Origin: Panopea generosa
Taxonomy: Eukaryota > Mollusca > Bivalvia > Adapedonta > Hiatellidae
DNA length: 64,000 nt
Assembly: GCA_029582155.1 (NCBI GenBank)
Contig: CM055907.1
Span: 33,229,983 to 33,293,982, forward strand
Reading direction: 5' to 3'
Of the stretch, positions 27,119 to 38,961 are shown one piece after another. Both the position numbers and the translations under genes were made by a program. Each line of letters opens with the position of its first letter. Positions within the stretch are counted from its first letter, which is position 1. Below the pieces are notes generated by a model. It did not search any database, was not told where the DNA came from, and was given only the letters and a program-made list of their open reading frames with translations.

Positions 27119-28849
27119 GCAGAGTATATAAGATGTATACAGTTGACTCCCGATTGAATTTCATCTTTTTTGTTGTACATATCGGCCCAGTGTGCAAGTA
27201 TGTCAAACAGCATCCTGATTGTGCTTCATGTGTCTATAAGAGAAAATATACGGTAATTGTTTAACTCGTTTAACGACCGGACGTATGAAAAGGACAACAT
27301 ACTTTGCCCTCAGACAGATGGGAAACAACTGGCTTCCAAAAGTGTAGTATGTAGTTGAAGAACAGTTGGTGCTATAGCTATGAATGTATATCTATTAATT
27401 TCTGATAATAAGCCACCAAGACCTGTACTTTTTACTAATTATATGCTGTTAAAACTTTTCTTCAGTTAAAGGGATCGGTTACTATAGCATCTATTATATC
27501 GTGTTCAGGTTATAGGTTTTGTTCCATGTCAATATTAATGGCTTCATTTGCAAATAACAATTTATACCACGTTGATGATGAATATTATTATTATCGGAAT
27601 GTGTTTAAATCTGATTCTTTTGACCGTTTTCCAAAGTAAAAGAGTTTTCCTTGAGTTTAGAAGTTCTTGTTTGTATTTGTTCTGCAGCTCAACTTGTTTC
27701 TGTTGGCAAATTCAAATTACTTCTAATGGTTTTGTATGTTTCTAAATTTGGAGTATCACCATTTAACCAAAAGCTTCTTTTTTTTTTCTTTCTTTTTTTT
27801 AATTTTAATCACTGAAAAGTGATCCATTTAATCACCCCGTAATAGGTCTGTGAGGGTCGGGTGTGGGCCATATAGTGGCAATAATTACATGAATTTTATT
27901 ATTTTTGGGGTTGTTTCATTGTGTTTATATTTATTAGAGGTATCTATAATTGAAATGGTTTATAAACACAATTTGTTGTGTGTTAATTGATGGTGTTTAT
28001 TTGAAAGCCAGGAGAAGACATTAAAAAAATATCAAGATACCTTGGTTCATTTTATATTTTTTCTAGTAAAATTTAACTATATTTGAGAATCAGAAAAACA
28101 CAAAAGAATCACCTATTTCTTAAATTTTATAAAACATGTGTTTTCAGTTATTGGATTGGTTGAATATTAGTGTAATATAATTCTCATTTGCATATATTTC
28201 ATGAAAATTAAGCAGATTCACATACAAACTAAAATATTATGTCAATTATATATATATAAATATACAGAAAGAATAAGTAACAAACTTATATGTGAATTCA
28301 AGAGAGACAGGTGTGTAGTGTAAAGGCTCTTTTTGTTGTCGATTTTTAAAAATCAAATATTAGAAAATAATAAATGAAACAACAATTGTTTTGAAAGAAA
28401 CATTATAATATTAAGAGTGTACATGCGTAAACACTATTTCCAAGCAGATATTTATAGTTTAACAGAGGTCCCTTATAATTATAATGATTACATTTGTGAT
28501 ACAAAAATATAGGCTATACTATTGATGCAAACAGTAATTAAGATCTTATATTATTGCAAAATTTGCTTTCACAAATAGATAAACTCTAGTTAGAGTTCTA
28601 GTGTTCTATGACCAGATGTAAAAATTGTTAATATAAACACTTTCCTTTCTTTTAATGAAAAATAAATTAGAAGTTGGATCATTATAAAACAATATATAAT
28701 TAGAAAAAGAAAAAACAAAAACAACAATAGAAAAAATCGAGGCTGCAGGATATTTTCACTAAAGTACTGTCTCCATAAAATAAGCAAAGAGGCCATCCTG
28801 GAGGGCAACTTTTATAATACATAAATCTGAAAAATGTAAAATTAATAGT
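27119..28849. other. Intergenic AT-rich sequence, nothing recognised
   Basis: No coding exon, RNA gene or ordered repeat was found. There is a poly-T/C run at 27774-27800. Short ORFs lack domains. Confidence 0.5.
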
Positions 28850-29700
28850 CTTTATTTTTAAGATATAAGGGGAATGTATAGGTTCCATAACAAATCAAAT
28901 TTTTCCACCTCAATGTTATTTTTGGCAATACATCGTTCGGTTTCCCTACAACATTTTAATATAGTGTTTGAATGGTTCAAAAATAGGAATATTGCTTTTC
29001 ATTTTTTGACAGTATAAGAAGTGTTTAGCAGTATATAGCAGCCTATTCAAAACAGTTTCGAATTTCATACTGCCAAAGATTATGTCTGAAGATGACCAGT
29101 CTATATTTATTGTATTGCACTTTTCATTCAGATAATTTTTAAAACTTTGAAAAAATTGTTGCGTCACTATGCAGTCAATAAATATATGTTTAATAGTTTC
29201 GGTTTCTCTTTGACAAAAGGAACATACATCGGGTTCTTTAATCTTCATTTTTTTAAGCAATGAGTTTGTTCCAAGAATTCTGTGATTAATTCTAAATTGG
29301 AACGATTGTAAATTTGTGTCTTTAGTGACATTGAAAGGAAGAGCGTAATACTTACTATCTCTCAGATTAATTCAATATTTAAATCATTCTCCCATTTTGT
29401 TTTAGAAGTTGGAATATAATTTTTATCATGAAATGTTGGTAAATTGTTCTACAGCCCTTTTTATCTTTTACCAAAAGCTTCTTGGTATCAGTAGCATTAC
29501 AAGGTAATACTGTAATTGACAGCTTAATCTACATCTGAGATATGGTTTTTAAAAGTGTATCTTTCATTTCAACAAAAGATGACCGTAGCTTGTTAACAGA
29601 TTCGTCTTCATTATCATTATCCCATTTGAATCTTTCAAAACTCGACAAAATATTGGATATTCATTTTCCGTACTATCAACGTTATCTGATTCAGTAAAAG
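28850..29700 (-). pseudogene. LINE C-terminal fragment with zinc-binding (zf-RVT-like) motif, frameshifted
   Basis: The best piece (28946-29310) reads FQFRINHRILGTNSLLKKM, then DVCSFCQRETETIKHIFIDC. This is the downstream-of-RT module seen in many LINEs: a W/FQ-x-[KR]-[IL]-x-HRIL-T-N-L block, then CxxC and HxFxxC. Upstream the frame shifts near 29365 between KWENDLNIEL and LRDSKYYALPFNV. Downstream another shift precedes RETERCIAKNNIEVEKFD. At least two frameshifts make it a fossil copy. Confidence 0.75.
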
Positions 29701-29924
29701 ATAAAGCAAAATACAATGGGGAATGATCCGAATCCGTTCAAATCTCAAAGCAAGAATCATATGGAAATAAATTCTCAGATGCAATTTAATATTTCTCAAC
29801 ACTGAAAATAAAATGTTAATATTTTTTGTAAAAAATCTTAAATTTCACAAACTCAACACAACTTTAAAATTACAAATAACATAATGCATAGCTCTTCTAT
29901 GTTGCATTAGGTCAAGGACTTGTA

Positions 29925-30345
29925 TAGAACGATAAGAAACGTGTATCTCCTAGCTAAATATTGGTGAAATAGCACAGGAAGGGTTCATATTTTGCAAACT
30001 TATCATTCATAATTCACAGGCAACTGATTCGTGTACATAAAGTTGTATGTAATCTTAGATGTTTAAACAAGTTTCGATCACGCAAAATGATTGTAATTTA
30101 TCGTTATTTTAGCTGCAGTATACACATTTTGTAATCACAAATACTTCAACAATTTTAAACATAAATTTCTGGGAATGGTATTTTTTTTATGAGAATTTTA
30201 TTCTGCAATGTAAGAATTTTGATTTGTGTTTCTGAAATGAATGAAAGTTAAGATAACTGAAAACGAGATATTGCGAGATTTTGCGTGAATACCAGAGCGT
30301 TCACAAAATCTCAATCAGTTGCCTTTCCTTCTCTATATAATCCTT
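29925..30345 (+). repeat. Dispersed duplication, copy 1 (pair with 35965-36445)
   Basis: Long collinear similarity to 35965-36445 in the same orientation. Shared blocks include AAGGACTTGTATGGAA-type, AGTTGTATGTAATC, TAGATGTTTAAACA, TTCTGCAATGTAAGAATTTT, GAAAACGAGATATTGC and AGAGCGTTCACAAA. No coding content is recognised. Confidence 0.85.
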
Positions 30346-30529
30346 GATTAGGTCCATAAAGCTACCACGGCCAATTTTTTAATACCTTGATTGTTTTTTC
30401 ATAAAGACCCCATTGGAAATAAGTTAAAACTTAATGGGTTACCCAAGGAATTAGAGAGTCCTATGTCAGTGACTTATATACTCATATGTGTATATGTTTC
30501 CGCCTATGTATATGTCTACAACAGAGAAG

Positions 30530-30905
30530 AGAACATGCTAAGCTTGTCATGGTCTACAGGATCAGCCACGACTTGATATACATTTCAGCAGTCATGTACC
30601 TCCATCCCACTGCATCATTTACAAGAGGATATTCCATCAGATATATGCAGCCTTTCTGCCGGATGGACATTTACAAGTACAGCTTTCCCCCATCTGGTAT
30701 CCGCCGATTGCATAGCCACTGTCCAGACCATAGAGGGTTTCAAGTCCGGTCTGGTCGCCCACCAATAGACGACGCCAACCACGTTTTAATAGGTTTTTTA
30801 AATTCTTAATCCGACATTATTGCACCTCACAACGGCTGTGTATATACACCAAGTGCGTTATGCCTCAGAGTGGGCCCTGCACTTAATCAGGAAGAAGAAG
30901 AAGAA
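30530..30905 (+). pseudogene. 3' end of a non-LTR retrotransposon, 5'-truncated
   Basis: The frame reads KLVMVYRISHDLIYIS, YLHPTASFTRGYS, then MQPFCRMDIYKYSFPPSGIR, ending at a TAA near 30807. This is the recognisable C-terminal tail of Jockey/CR1-like LINE ORF2 proteins of marine invertebrates. A short 3' UTR with GGGCCCTGCACTTAATCAG and an AAGAAGAAGAAG tail follows. The 5' end is lost. Truncated insertion with a microsatellite-like tail is typical of LINE retrotransposition. Confidence 0.8.
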
Positions 30906-30919
30906 ATATATGTACCTTA

Positions 30920-31135
30920 TAGTTTAGTTTAGTTTAAACTTATTTATTTTACTTCGATTGTGAAACAAGTTCTTACAACTTAGACAAATCACGCTCGACA
31001 AGATGTCGGGTAGAACCAGTACAAAGCATATGCGGAAAAAAGTGTCTTGCTTTAGGACACCACACACAGCCGTGGCGGAGGATCGAACCCACGACCCTCC
31101 GATCATGGGTTCGGTGCTCTACCACTAGAAAACGC
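30920..31135 (-). mobile_element. tRNA-derived SINE, family B (best copy)
   Basis: The minus strand starts with CTAGTGGTAGAGCACCGAAC and a B-box GGTCGTGGGTTCGATCC. GCCACGGCTGTGTGTGGTGTCC-type sequence follows, and the 3' tail is AAATAAATAAGTTTAAAC. It matches 10690-10875 and the broken copy at 13855-13975. It lies directly behind the LINE 3' end at 30905. Confidence 0.85.
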
Positions 31136-33372
31136 GCTCCACACTTTATAGTAACAATAATTATAAAGTACTATAATTGATACTTATGATACGTATGTAA
31201 TACTATGATTTTATATTTGTATTTTGTGATATTTATCTTTGATAATTGTTCGATTTCGTGACATATATATTCACGAATAAATCTATCTATCTATAATAGA
31301 AATAATAGGGTTGGACTAAGATGCGAAATGGTGTGTAAATTGCAAACTGGAGTGCAATGGAGTGTAAATAGCGAAATGGAGATATAAATTGTTATTTTGC
31401 TTTTGTTTGTTAAATAAATCAATTAAACACGTATACAAATGCTATTATTGATGTATGATAATATGGTTGTATATCAAGTTAAAAAAAAAAGTCAAAATTA
31501 ATGGTTAATTCCCACACACATATAATTATAATATTACCAATACAGTATCGATACCCATTATAATTATACTAAAATAGTTATAGCTATCAAATATAATTCC
31601 ACTTCATTAAAACAACAAAAATAGACTAATTCATTAAAGATTTGATTTAAATAACGTTACAGACACAGGATACATTGTGAACAGTTTAATACCATGGCTC
31701 AAACATCGACTGCGAAATAGAGATCCGTATGTAAAGTGCGAAACGGAGATTAATGTGTAAATTGCGATATGGAGTTTCTTATGTTAAGTGCAAAATTGAG
31801 AAATAAAATTGCTATTTTACGTTTAGTTAATTTTATATAAAAAATATTTTGATAAAGATTTTAATTATGTTACAGACATTGTGAAAAGTTTAATTCCTTA
31901 GCTCGAAAATCAACAGAGAAATGGAGATCCGTTTGTAAAGTGCTACATGGAGTTTCTTATGGAAAGTGCGAAATGGAGTTTCTTATATTAAGAGCGAAAT
32001 GGAGTTTTTTACGTTCGTAAAGTGCGAAATTGAGTAATGCAATCGATATTTTACGTTTATTTCTGTAAGCTAGTATACATATGTTGTTGTTGTTTTTTTT
32101 TGGTGTATTGTGTATTAATAATTGTTTGATGTGTCAAGTTAAAAAAATAATCACAAAGGAGATCCGTATGTAAAGTGCGAAATGGAATTTCTTATGCATG
32201 TGGGACTATTTCAGACATCCCACTGGCTTATCGAGAGAAGTTACCCTTGATATCGGCGGTTTTTACTACTTACCTGGCTAAACCGTCATATTTGGTTTAC
32301 ATAGAAACATATAGGAGAAATTTAATTTTATCGTTATAACTTTTTTATTATTAAATTGCCAACCTATTACAACGTCTAGCCATTAAGTTAAAAATATAAA
32401 CTTTATTGTAATAAAATAAGTTAAGGTCTTCTTGCTTCCTTTTTTGATTTTATAACAGCATATATGCTCCTTATATGTTCTATATAAAAAAAAATCAAAA
32501 CACGTTTTCGGCCACTTTTAATGTCTTATAAACCTTAGTTGTGATTTTCTGCCAACCTATTACAACATATACGTTCATTGCAAATAAAATTCTCATTACG
32601 ATGATATTTTGATATAGAAAATATGATAATTGCATCTTGCTTCCATTTTAATTTGAAAATGAGACAAAATGTAATTCTGATTTATTTTCTGTATGTTCAA
32701 TAGAGCGTACTATTGAACCCAATACAGCATATTACAGTACCCAATTAAATTACAGCATGTATGTCGCTATTTCAGCCGGCAGATGTTGGTCAGTCCTGAC
32801 ATGTTTATATACACATGGTGATATTGCAAGTTATGTGTAGTTTAATGTGTTGTTTTTATTTATGTATTTTACTTATATTCTAAAGAATAGATTTATTTTA
32901 ATTTCATATTTTAACTAAAGAACCTTCAAAACACTTCCAATTCAAGTACATTTCTTTTGTAAACCAAAAACATTATTTAATGGTGTATTTCTTTCCCACA
33001 AATATATGTTTTAATGTCTTTGTTATGAAATAATTCAGTGGACATAGAAAGAAAATCAATAAAGATCAAAACCAGTGACTAAATAACAACAATACTTTAC
33101 GCGAGGCATATTAATTGAACAAAGAGATTTGATAATGTAATTGGTTGATAAGTATGTTAATACAGCATAATTCGCATATCATTGTTTTGAATTACTCAAT
33201 TTAATGATTATTTTAAGATAATTTTAAAAATACGCAATAGTGCTCTTTTCTTCTTCAGCTTTTAATTCAAAACTTGGTTGATTGCAGCTTTTAGTATAAA
33301 GATTAGCAATATTTTACATAGAGCTTTATCGTGTAAAATAACTATGCTTTACATTGATATGCATAAAGAATA

Positions 33373-33420
33373 AATGAATGAATGAATGAATGAATGAATG
33401 AATGAATGAATGAATGAATG

Positions 33421-33451
<31 letters not shown>

Positions 33452-33484
33452 GAATGAATCAATCAATCAATCAATCATCAATCT
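33373..33484. repeat. Tetranucleotide microsatellite (TGAA)n/(TCAA)n
   Basis: About 13 GAAT units change phase into ATCA units and back inside the foldback element. The NESINQSINQ ORF here is an artefact of it. Confidence 0.95.
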
Positions 33485-34419
33485 TATAATTCTTTTAGAA
33501 TGGCATTGTACAAGTTTAAACGTTCATAAAGCTGTTTTGTTATATGTTATACTTTACGGTAAAGTGCGATACGGAGATCCGTATGTAAAGTGTGTAATTG
33601 AGTTTCTTATGTAAAGTGCCAATGAAATCGCTATTTTACGTTTATATGAAAATATTTTGTTGTGTTACGAAATGTTTCCCGTGTCAAATAATAAAATACG
33701 GACTAGATCAATCGTTGATTTCCAAATATATATTTTATCGTAGTTTCTTTGCCATTTTTATGTCTTTATTAAACTACCAATTAACATTGGTAAAATAGTA
33801 TTTAATCAATTATGAATAAACTTCGTTAAATTAAAAAATCAACAAAAGAAACATAAATAAATACTTTAATGAAGATTTGATTTAAATAATGTAACACACA
33901 GGATTTATTGTAAAAAGTTTAATACATTAACTAGGACATCGATTGCGAAATGGAGATCCGTTTGTAAAGTGCGAAATGGAGATCGATGTGTAAATAGCAA
34001 AATGAAGAAATCACTATAGGGCTGAAATTGTGAAGACGAACCTCAATTTGTTCTAATATATTAAATCTTTATTAAAGTCTCATCTATGCACATCACAATA
34101 ATAATAGCATCAATATCATACAATATGGATACATAACCATTCAAAGATTTAAAAGAAGAAGAGAAGAAAAGAGAAGAGAAGATGATAAACTAGAAATTGT
34201 TCATTGAAGCAAATTTATTCATTGACTAGTGCAACATTGTAATTTATGAGAAACTATATATATTTTAAATCAATAATTATTTTTCTTATACTTTATAACC
34301 AGACAGCAAAATACATACAAGATATGAAAGGCACCATAATGTTATTGAATAAAGCAGACAGCATGTGTTTTTTTAAATATTTTTTAGTCTATTAGATTTG
34401 CATGTATATTTATATTTAA

Positions 34420-34590
34420 CCCTTTGTGCCATAAGCAATTTCTTGGACTTTTCCAAATTGAAAGCATTAATTCACCACTTATCAGCAATGGATGAATTAT
34501 GTTTATATTTACTAACCGAGTCACGAGCAATCTGAACTGTTCCTTCACTGTTTTCAAAGGCCTTCTGTTATAGGTGCGGGGAAACACACA
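34420..34590 (+). mobile_element. Truncated piggyBac-like MITE inside the foldback element
   Basis: It starts TTAA-CCCTTTGTGCCATA, then TTGAAAGCATTAATTCACCA, ACGAGCAATCTGAACTGTTC and CACTGTTTTCAAAGGCCTTCTG, which match the intact MITE at 59570-59799. The right terminus is missing where foldback-arm sequence begins. Confidence 0.7.
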
Positions 34591-35239
34591 ACATATGTAT
34601 ACTAGCTTACAGAAATAAACGTAAAATATCGATTGCATTACTCAATTTCTCACTTAACGAAACTCCATTTCGCACTTTACATAAGAAACTCCATTTCGCA
34701 CTTTTCGCAGTCGATTTTCGAGCTAAAGAATTAAACTTTTCACAATGTCTGTAACATAATTAAAACCAAACCTTTATTAAAGTAATTATTTATATAAATT
34801 AACTAAACGTAAAAAAGCCATTTCATTACTCAATTTCACACTTTACATTAGAAACTCCATTTCGCAATTTACACATTGATCTCCGTTTCGCACTTTACAT
34901 ACGGATCTCCATTTCACAGTCGATGTTTGAGCCATGGTATTAAACTATTCACAATGTATCCTGTGTCTGTAACGTTATTTAAATCAAATCTTCAATGAAA
35001 TAATCTATTTTTGTTGTTTTAATGAAGCTGAATTATATTTGATTGCTATATTTGACTTGACACATCAACCATATTATCATACATCAATAATAGTATTTAT
35101 AAACGTGTTTAATTGTTTTATTTAAGAATCAAAAGCAAAAAAGCAATTTCATATCTCCATCTCGCTATTTACACTCCATCGCACTCCATTTCGCAATTTA
35201 CACTCCATTTCACGTTTTAGTCCTACCGAGAAACGAATA

Positions 35240-35287
35240 GCACGACCGTCGTGCGGATAGGGGGAATAATCGGCACGACCGTCGTGC
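35240..35287. repeat. Two tandem GC-rich perfect hairpins
   Basis: GCACGACCGTCGTGC occurs at 35240-35254 and again at 35273-35287. Each is a 7-bp perfect inverted repeat around one base, followed by GGATA. They are 33 bases apart and lie just outside the right end of the foldback element, in otherwise AT-rich DNA. Confidence 0.9.
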
Positions 35288-35964
35288 GGATAAGGTAAAT
35301 AATCGGCATACATGTACTGTGGTCATATGTAAAACCAGTGTTTATATATCTCTGGTAATATTAATAGAGAGAATTGTTTATGTTACGTTGCTCTGTGATA
35401 CCTTTTAAATAGACCTACTCGATCTATTATCATATTATTAGCATCAATGGCAAGTGTCTCAGTTTTCTGTAGTTATTTCTCTTTGGGATTGGTCACTAGC
35501 ATTGGCTGAATTAAATATGTTTTTCAGAGTTAACCAACCTGATTACTCTTCATTTTTCCTAAAAATATAATCAATTTTATTATTATTTGTAAATTTACAA
35601 AATCCTGACGTATTTGTGGTAACAAATGTAGAGGTAATGCGATACTTTATTATTTGCATAAAATTTCAATTTATTCTAGAGCTAATAAATAGCATATATG
35701 CTAGTGACCAATCCAAAAGAGAAATAATTTCTACATAACATCATAGTGCTCAGCAATATTATGAATTTCTCCCAGTAGTAATCAGAAATTGATTGTTGGG
35801 AGTAATATGTAGATGTAAATATTGACCAACTGGCCCAAGTTTCACTCAAATACACCCACTACCTTTGACTGCGTCCGTCAATTTTTTTATGGGAATGTGT
35901 GTTTCTGTATTGAAACTTTAAAACCTGAACTTGAGATTTCCCTTGACTGAATTTATACATTAGA

Positions 35965-36445
35965 GTAAAAGCAAGGACTTGTATGGAAGGATAGGAAACT
36001 TTCATATCCTGACTAAATGTTGATAAAACAGCACACGAAGAATTCATTATTTGGCAAATTTATCATTCAGAACTCGTGGGCAATTGATTTCTTAACATAA
36101 ACTGTAAGTTGTATGTAATCCTAGATGTTTAAACATGTTTTGACCGTGCAAAATGATCTTGAATTAAAGAATTTGAGGTTTGAAGGAACATTTTTCATGA
36201 TTTGTCATTATTTAAGCTACAGTAATTTTGTAATCAGATTCACTTCAACAATAATTTTAAACACAAATTGCTGGGAATGGCATTGTTTTGATGATAATTT
36301 CATTCTGCAATGTAAGAATTTTCATTTGTGTTCCTGAGGTGAATGGAAGTTAAGATAATTGAAAACGAGATATTGCAAGATTTGCGTGAATATGAGAGCG
36401 TTCACAAACTCCCAATCAGTTGCATTTCCTTCTCTATTTATTTCT
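35965..36445 (+). repeat. Dispersed duplication, copy 2
   Basis: Same-orientation partner of 29925-30345, with small insertions. The two copies bracket the LINE end, SINE B and foldback element. Confidence 0.85.
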
Positions 36446-37444
36446 TTGGTAATTTAAGCAAAGTAAGTGCAATTGACATATTTGAATCAATAAAAATTGT
36501 GAGATCAAATATTGTAGAAGGCCCCTAAATCCAGACAAACCTCGGTTCAAGGTCATTCATGTTTTCTCACTATTCTCGCAAGATTTCCCATTGCATGCAC
36601 CATAATTACATCATGGTTTACTACAAAGTTATCAACCATGCAAACCTGTCAAATTGTGTAAAATATATATTTTAAGGAGGTTAGGAAGTTGAAAATGTAC
36701 CTTACAGCATTATTCCCTTATAATGGTCAGTTAAACCCCTCATTTTTGTACCTAAAAATTCAGAATTCAAATTTTAAATGTCTGTTTTTGTCACCATTTT
36801 ATCAATGGCGATCACATGGCAAAGGTTGAAATATTTATCAAGGTCAAGTAAAAAAAGTTTTTTTTTCCCACTGATAACCCTTCGCCCAGTTTTTATTTAT
36901 TTTTACTTTTTATTATTTTTAAAGTCTACTCGCAGTCAGTCAGAAGCAAGGTTTCATGTTCTAAATGGGATATATATATTCTGAATAACTGGAACCCTTG
37001 TAAACATTTAGACCAACTATATTTGCTGCACTATTGTAATCGTTAAAAAGGTGAAATATTTGTATCTCCTCCATTTAGCAAAACCAAAAAACAAAGAAAA
37101 ATAAATCTCCTATATGCTATGTATTTAAAAAGACTTCATTGCTTTGAAATGTTATTTTTATTTGATAAAACAAAAAAAGAAAAACATAAGCAATATTATT
37201 GAATTCATATGTTTTACATTTTAAATCACATGATTAAAGTGGCTGTCTGCTCTGTCATCATATTCTCGATTTGAGGTTGTGTATTTAGACTGCTATATTT
37301 ATTTACGTGACTGTTTTCTGACTGATTTAAAATGACTGCTTTAGTGAATAATGTTAATTGGAACATTTTTACTCAGAGGGATGATAGAATTACATGTATT
37401 CAAATACAAATTTTCTTATGAAATAACTCAACTTATTTATTTTT
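36446..37444. other. Intergenic, nothing recognised
   Basis: AT-rich sequence without domain-bearing ORFs, RNA genes or ordered repeats. Confidence 0.5.
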
Positions 37445-38961
37445 ATACCTCCTGCCCCCAAATATTTGGGGTGACGTATAGTAATCGCAGCGTCCTGTCA
37501 TTCCATCTCTCCAGCATTTCGTGTCCAGCCTGTAACTTTGTCATGCATTGATGGATTTTATAAATACTTGCTACAAATGATCAACATAACATGAGGATGT
37601 ATAGTGCATTTCTCCCAGAATTACAGCCAGATTCCAACTTCAAAGGTCAAGGTCACAATTAAACTTTGTTTGATGACACTTTCAGTCTGATTGAGATTTT
37701 TTGTCTGGTATGTAACTTTGTTACCTATGGATAAATTTCAAAAACACTTGGCTCAATTCATCAGCATGACATGAAGACGTGTCACATGTAAGACCCACAG
37801 GCGTACCTCAAAGGTCAAGGTCACACTTTGAGTTTGCTTGACAACACTTTGAATCTGTGTGAGATTTCATGTCCGACCTGTAACTTTGTCATGCATAGAT
37901 GGATTTTATAAATACTTGAAATACTTGCTATAAATGATCAAAATAACATGACGATGTGTCAAGCTTAACACCCAGACTCCCACTTCAAAGGTCAAGGTAA
38001 TAATTTAACTTTGTTTGACAACACTTTCAGTCTGTTTGAGATTTCATGTTCAGTCTGTAACTTTGTCACCTATGGATAAATTTCAAAAAACACTTTGCTC
38101 AGTTAATCAACATGACATAATTAAGTGTCGCACATAATACCCGGAACCTTCCCTCAAAGGTCAAGATCACACTTTCAATTTGTTAGATATTGCGTGTCTG
38201 GTCTATAACTTTGTCTTTTACTTAGCTCAGTTGATCAAGATGACATGACAACGTGTTACACATACCTCAAAGGTCAAGGTCACACTTTGAGTTTGTATGA
38301 CAACACTTTGAGTCTGTTTGAGATTTCAAGTCGGTCCTGTAACTTTTTCATACATAGATGGATTTCAACAACACTTGGCTCAATTTATCAATTGATCAAC
38401 ATGACATGATGATGTGTCACATTAAGGATCAGAACCTTACCTCAAGGTCACACTTTCAGTTTGTTTGATATTTCATGTCTGGTCTGTAACTTTGTCTTAC
38501 ATGGAGGGATTTTAAAATACAATAAAACCTGTGTAAGCGGTCATGTTAAGTATTAAGCAGCCACTTGTCTTAAGCAGCCATATTTGCTATACCCTATTGT
38601 TATGTTTTCAGTGCACTGTATTAAGCAACACCTTGTCTTAAAAGGCAACTTTTGCTCCTTCCCCTGACAGACTGCTTCAGACAGATTTGACTGTAGCTTG
38701 TCACAAGTGATCAATATAGCATGATGATGTGTCACCTGCATTTACTTGTAGAAATACCCAGACCTTAACATCAGATGTCAAGGTTACACAAAGGTCAAGG
38801 TCACTTAAATGTTGAAATAACATGAAATTGCGCTTCTACTCTGAAACGTCAGTCCATTACTCTTGATATCCATGGATACATCCCTACCTATTATAACATA
38901 TTTTGTTATTTTCACAGACCATTTGGGGGGCATGTGACACTTTCCAGTGACATTTCTTGTT
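37445..38961 (-). repeat. DR0-motif repeat element, inverted copy with nested insertion
   Basis: This is the inverse of the element at 16576-17999. It runs from CTCCTGCCCCCAAATATTTG at the low end to TGACATTTCTTGTTTA at 38961, and its 38840-38961 part is the reverse complement of the 12766/16576 left end. The interior iterates AAAGGTCAAGGTCAC about seven times with ACAACACTTT, GAGATTTCATGTC and TGTAACTTTGTCA phrases. A block at about 38520-38700 with TTAAGCAGCCACTTGTCTTA and GACAGATTTGACTGTA interrupts the pattern and looks like a nested insertion. Confidence 0.8.

Larger units (their letters stand above)
31309..35229. mobile_element. 3.9-kb foldback (long terminal inverted repeat) element without transposase ORF
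   Basis: The left end GGTTGGACTAAGATGCGAAA and the right end, reverse complemented, GGTAGGACTAAAACGTGAAA, begin inverted arms. These stay collinear for about 650-780 bases (31309-32090 versus 34575-35229). Shared landmarks include CACAGGATACATTGTGAA, TACCATGGCTCAAACATCGA and AAGCTAGTATACATATGTTG. The arms are studded with short subrepeats of the form TGCGAAATGGAG and ATCCGTATGTAAAGTG, which recur in the interior (32155-32200, 33560-34010). No ORF with transposase features is present. Long, subrepeat-rich inverted arms match foldback-type DNA elements. Target duplications are not clear. Confidence 0.8.

Noticed and set aside
26798-29700. A single minus-strand LINE covering both the RT fragment and the CxxC-HxxxC fragment
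   Set aside because: On the minus strand the C-terminal piece lies upstream of the RT piece, so they must be separate insertions.
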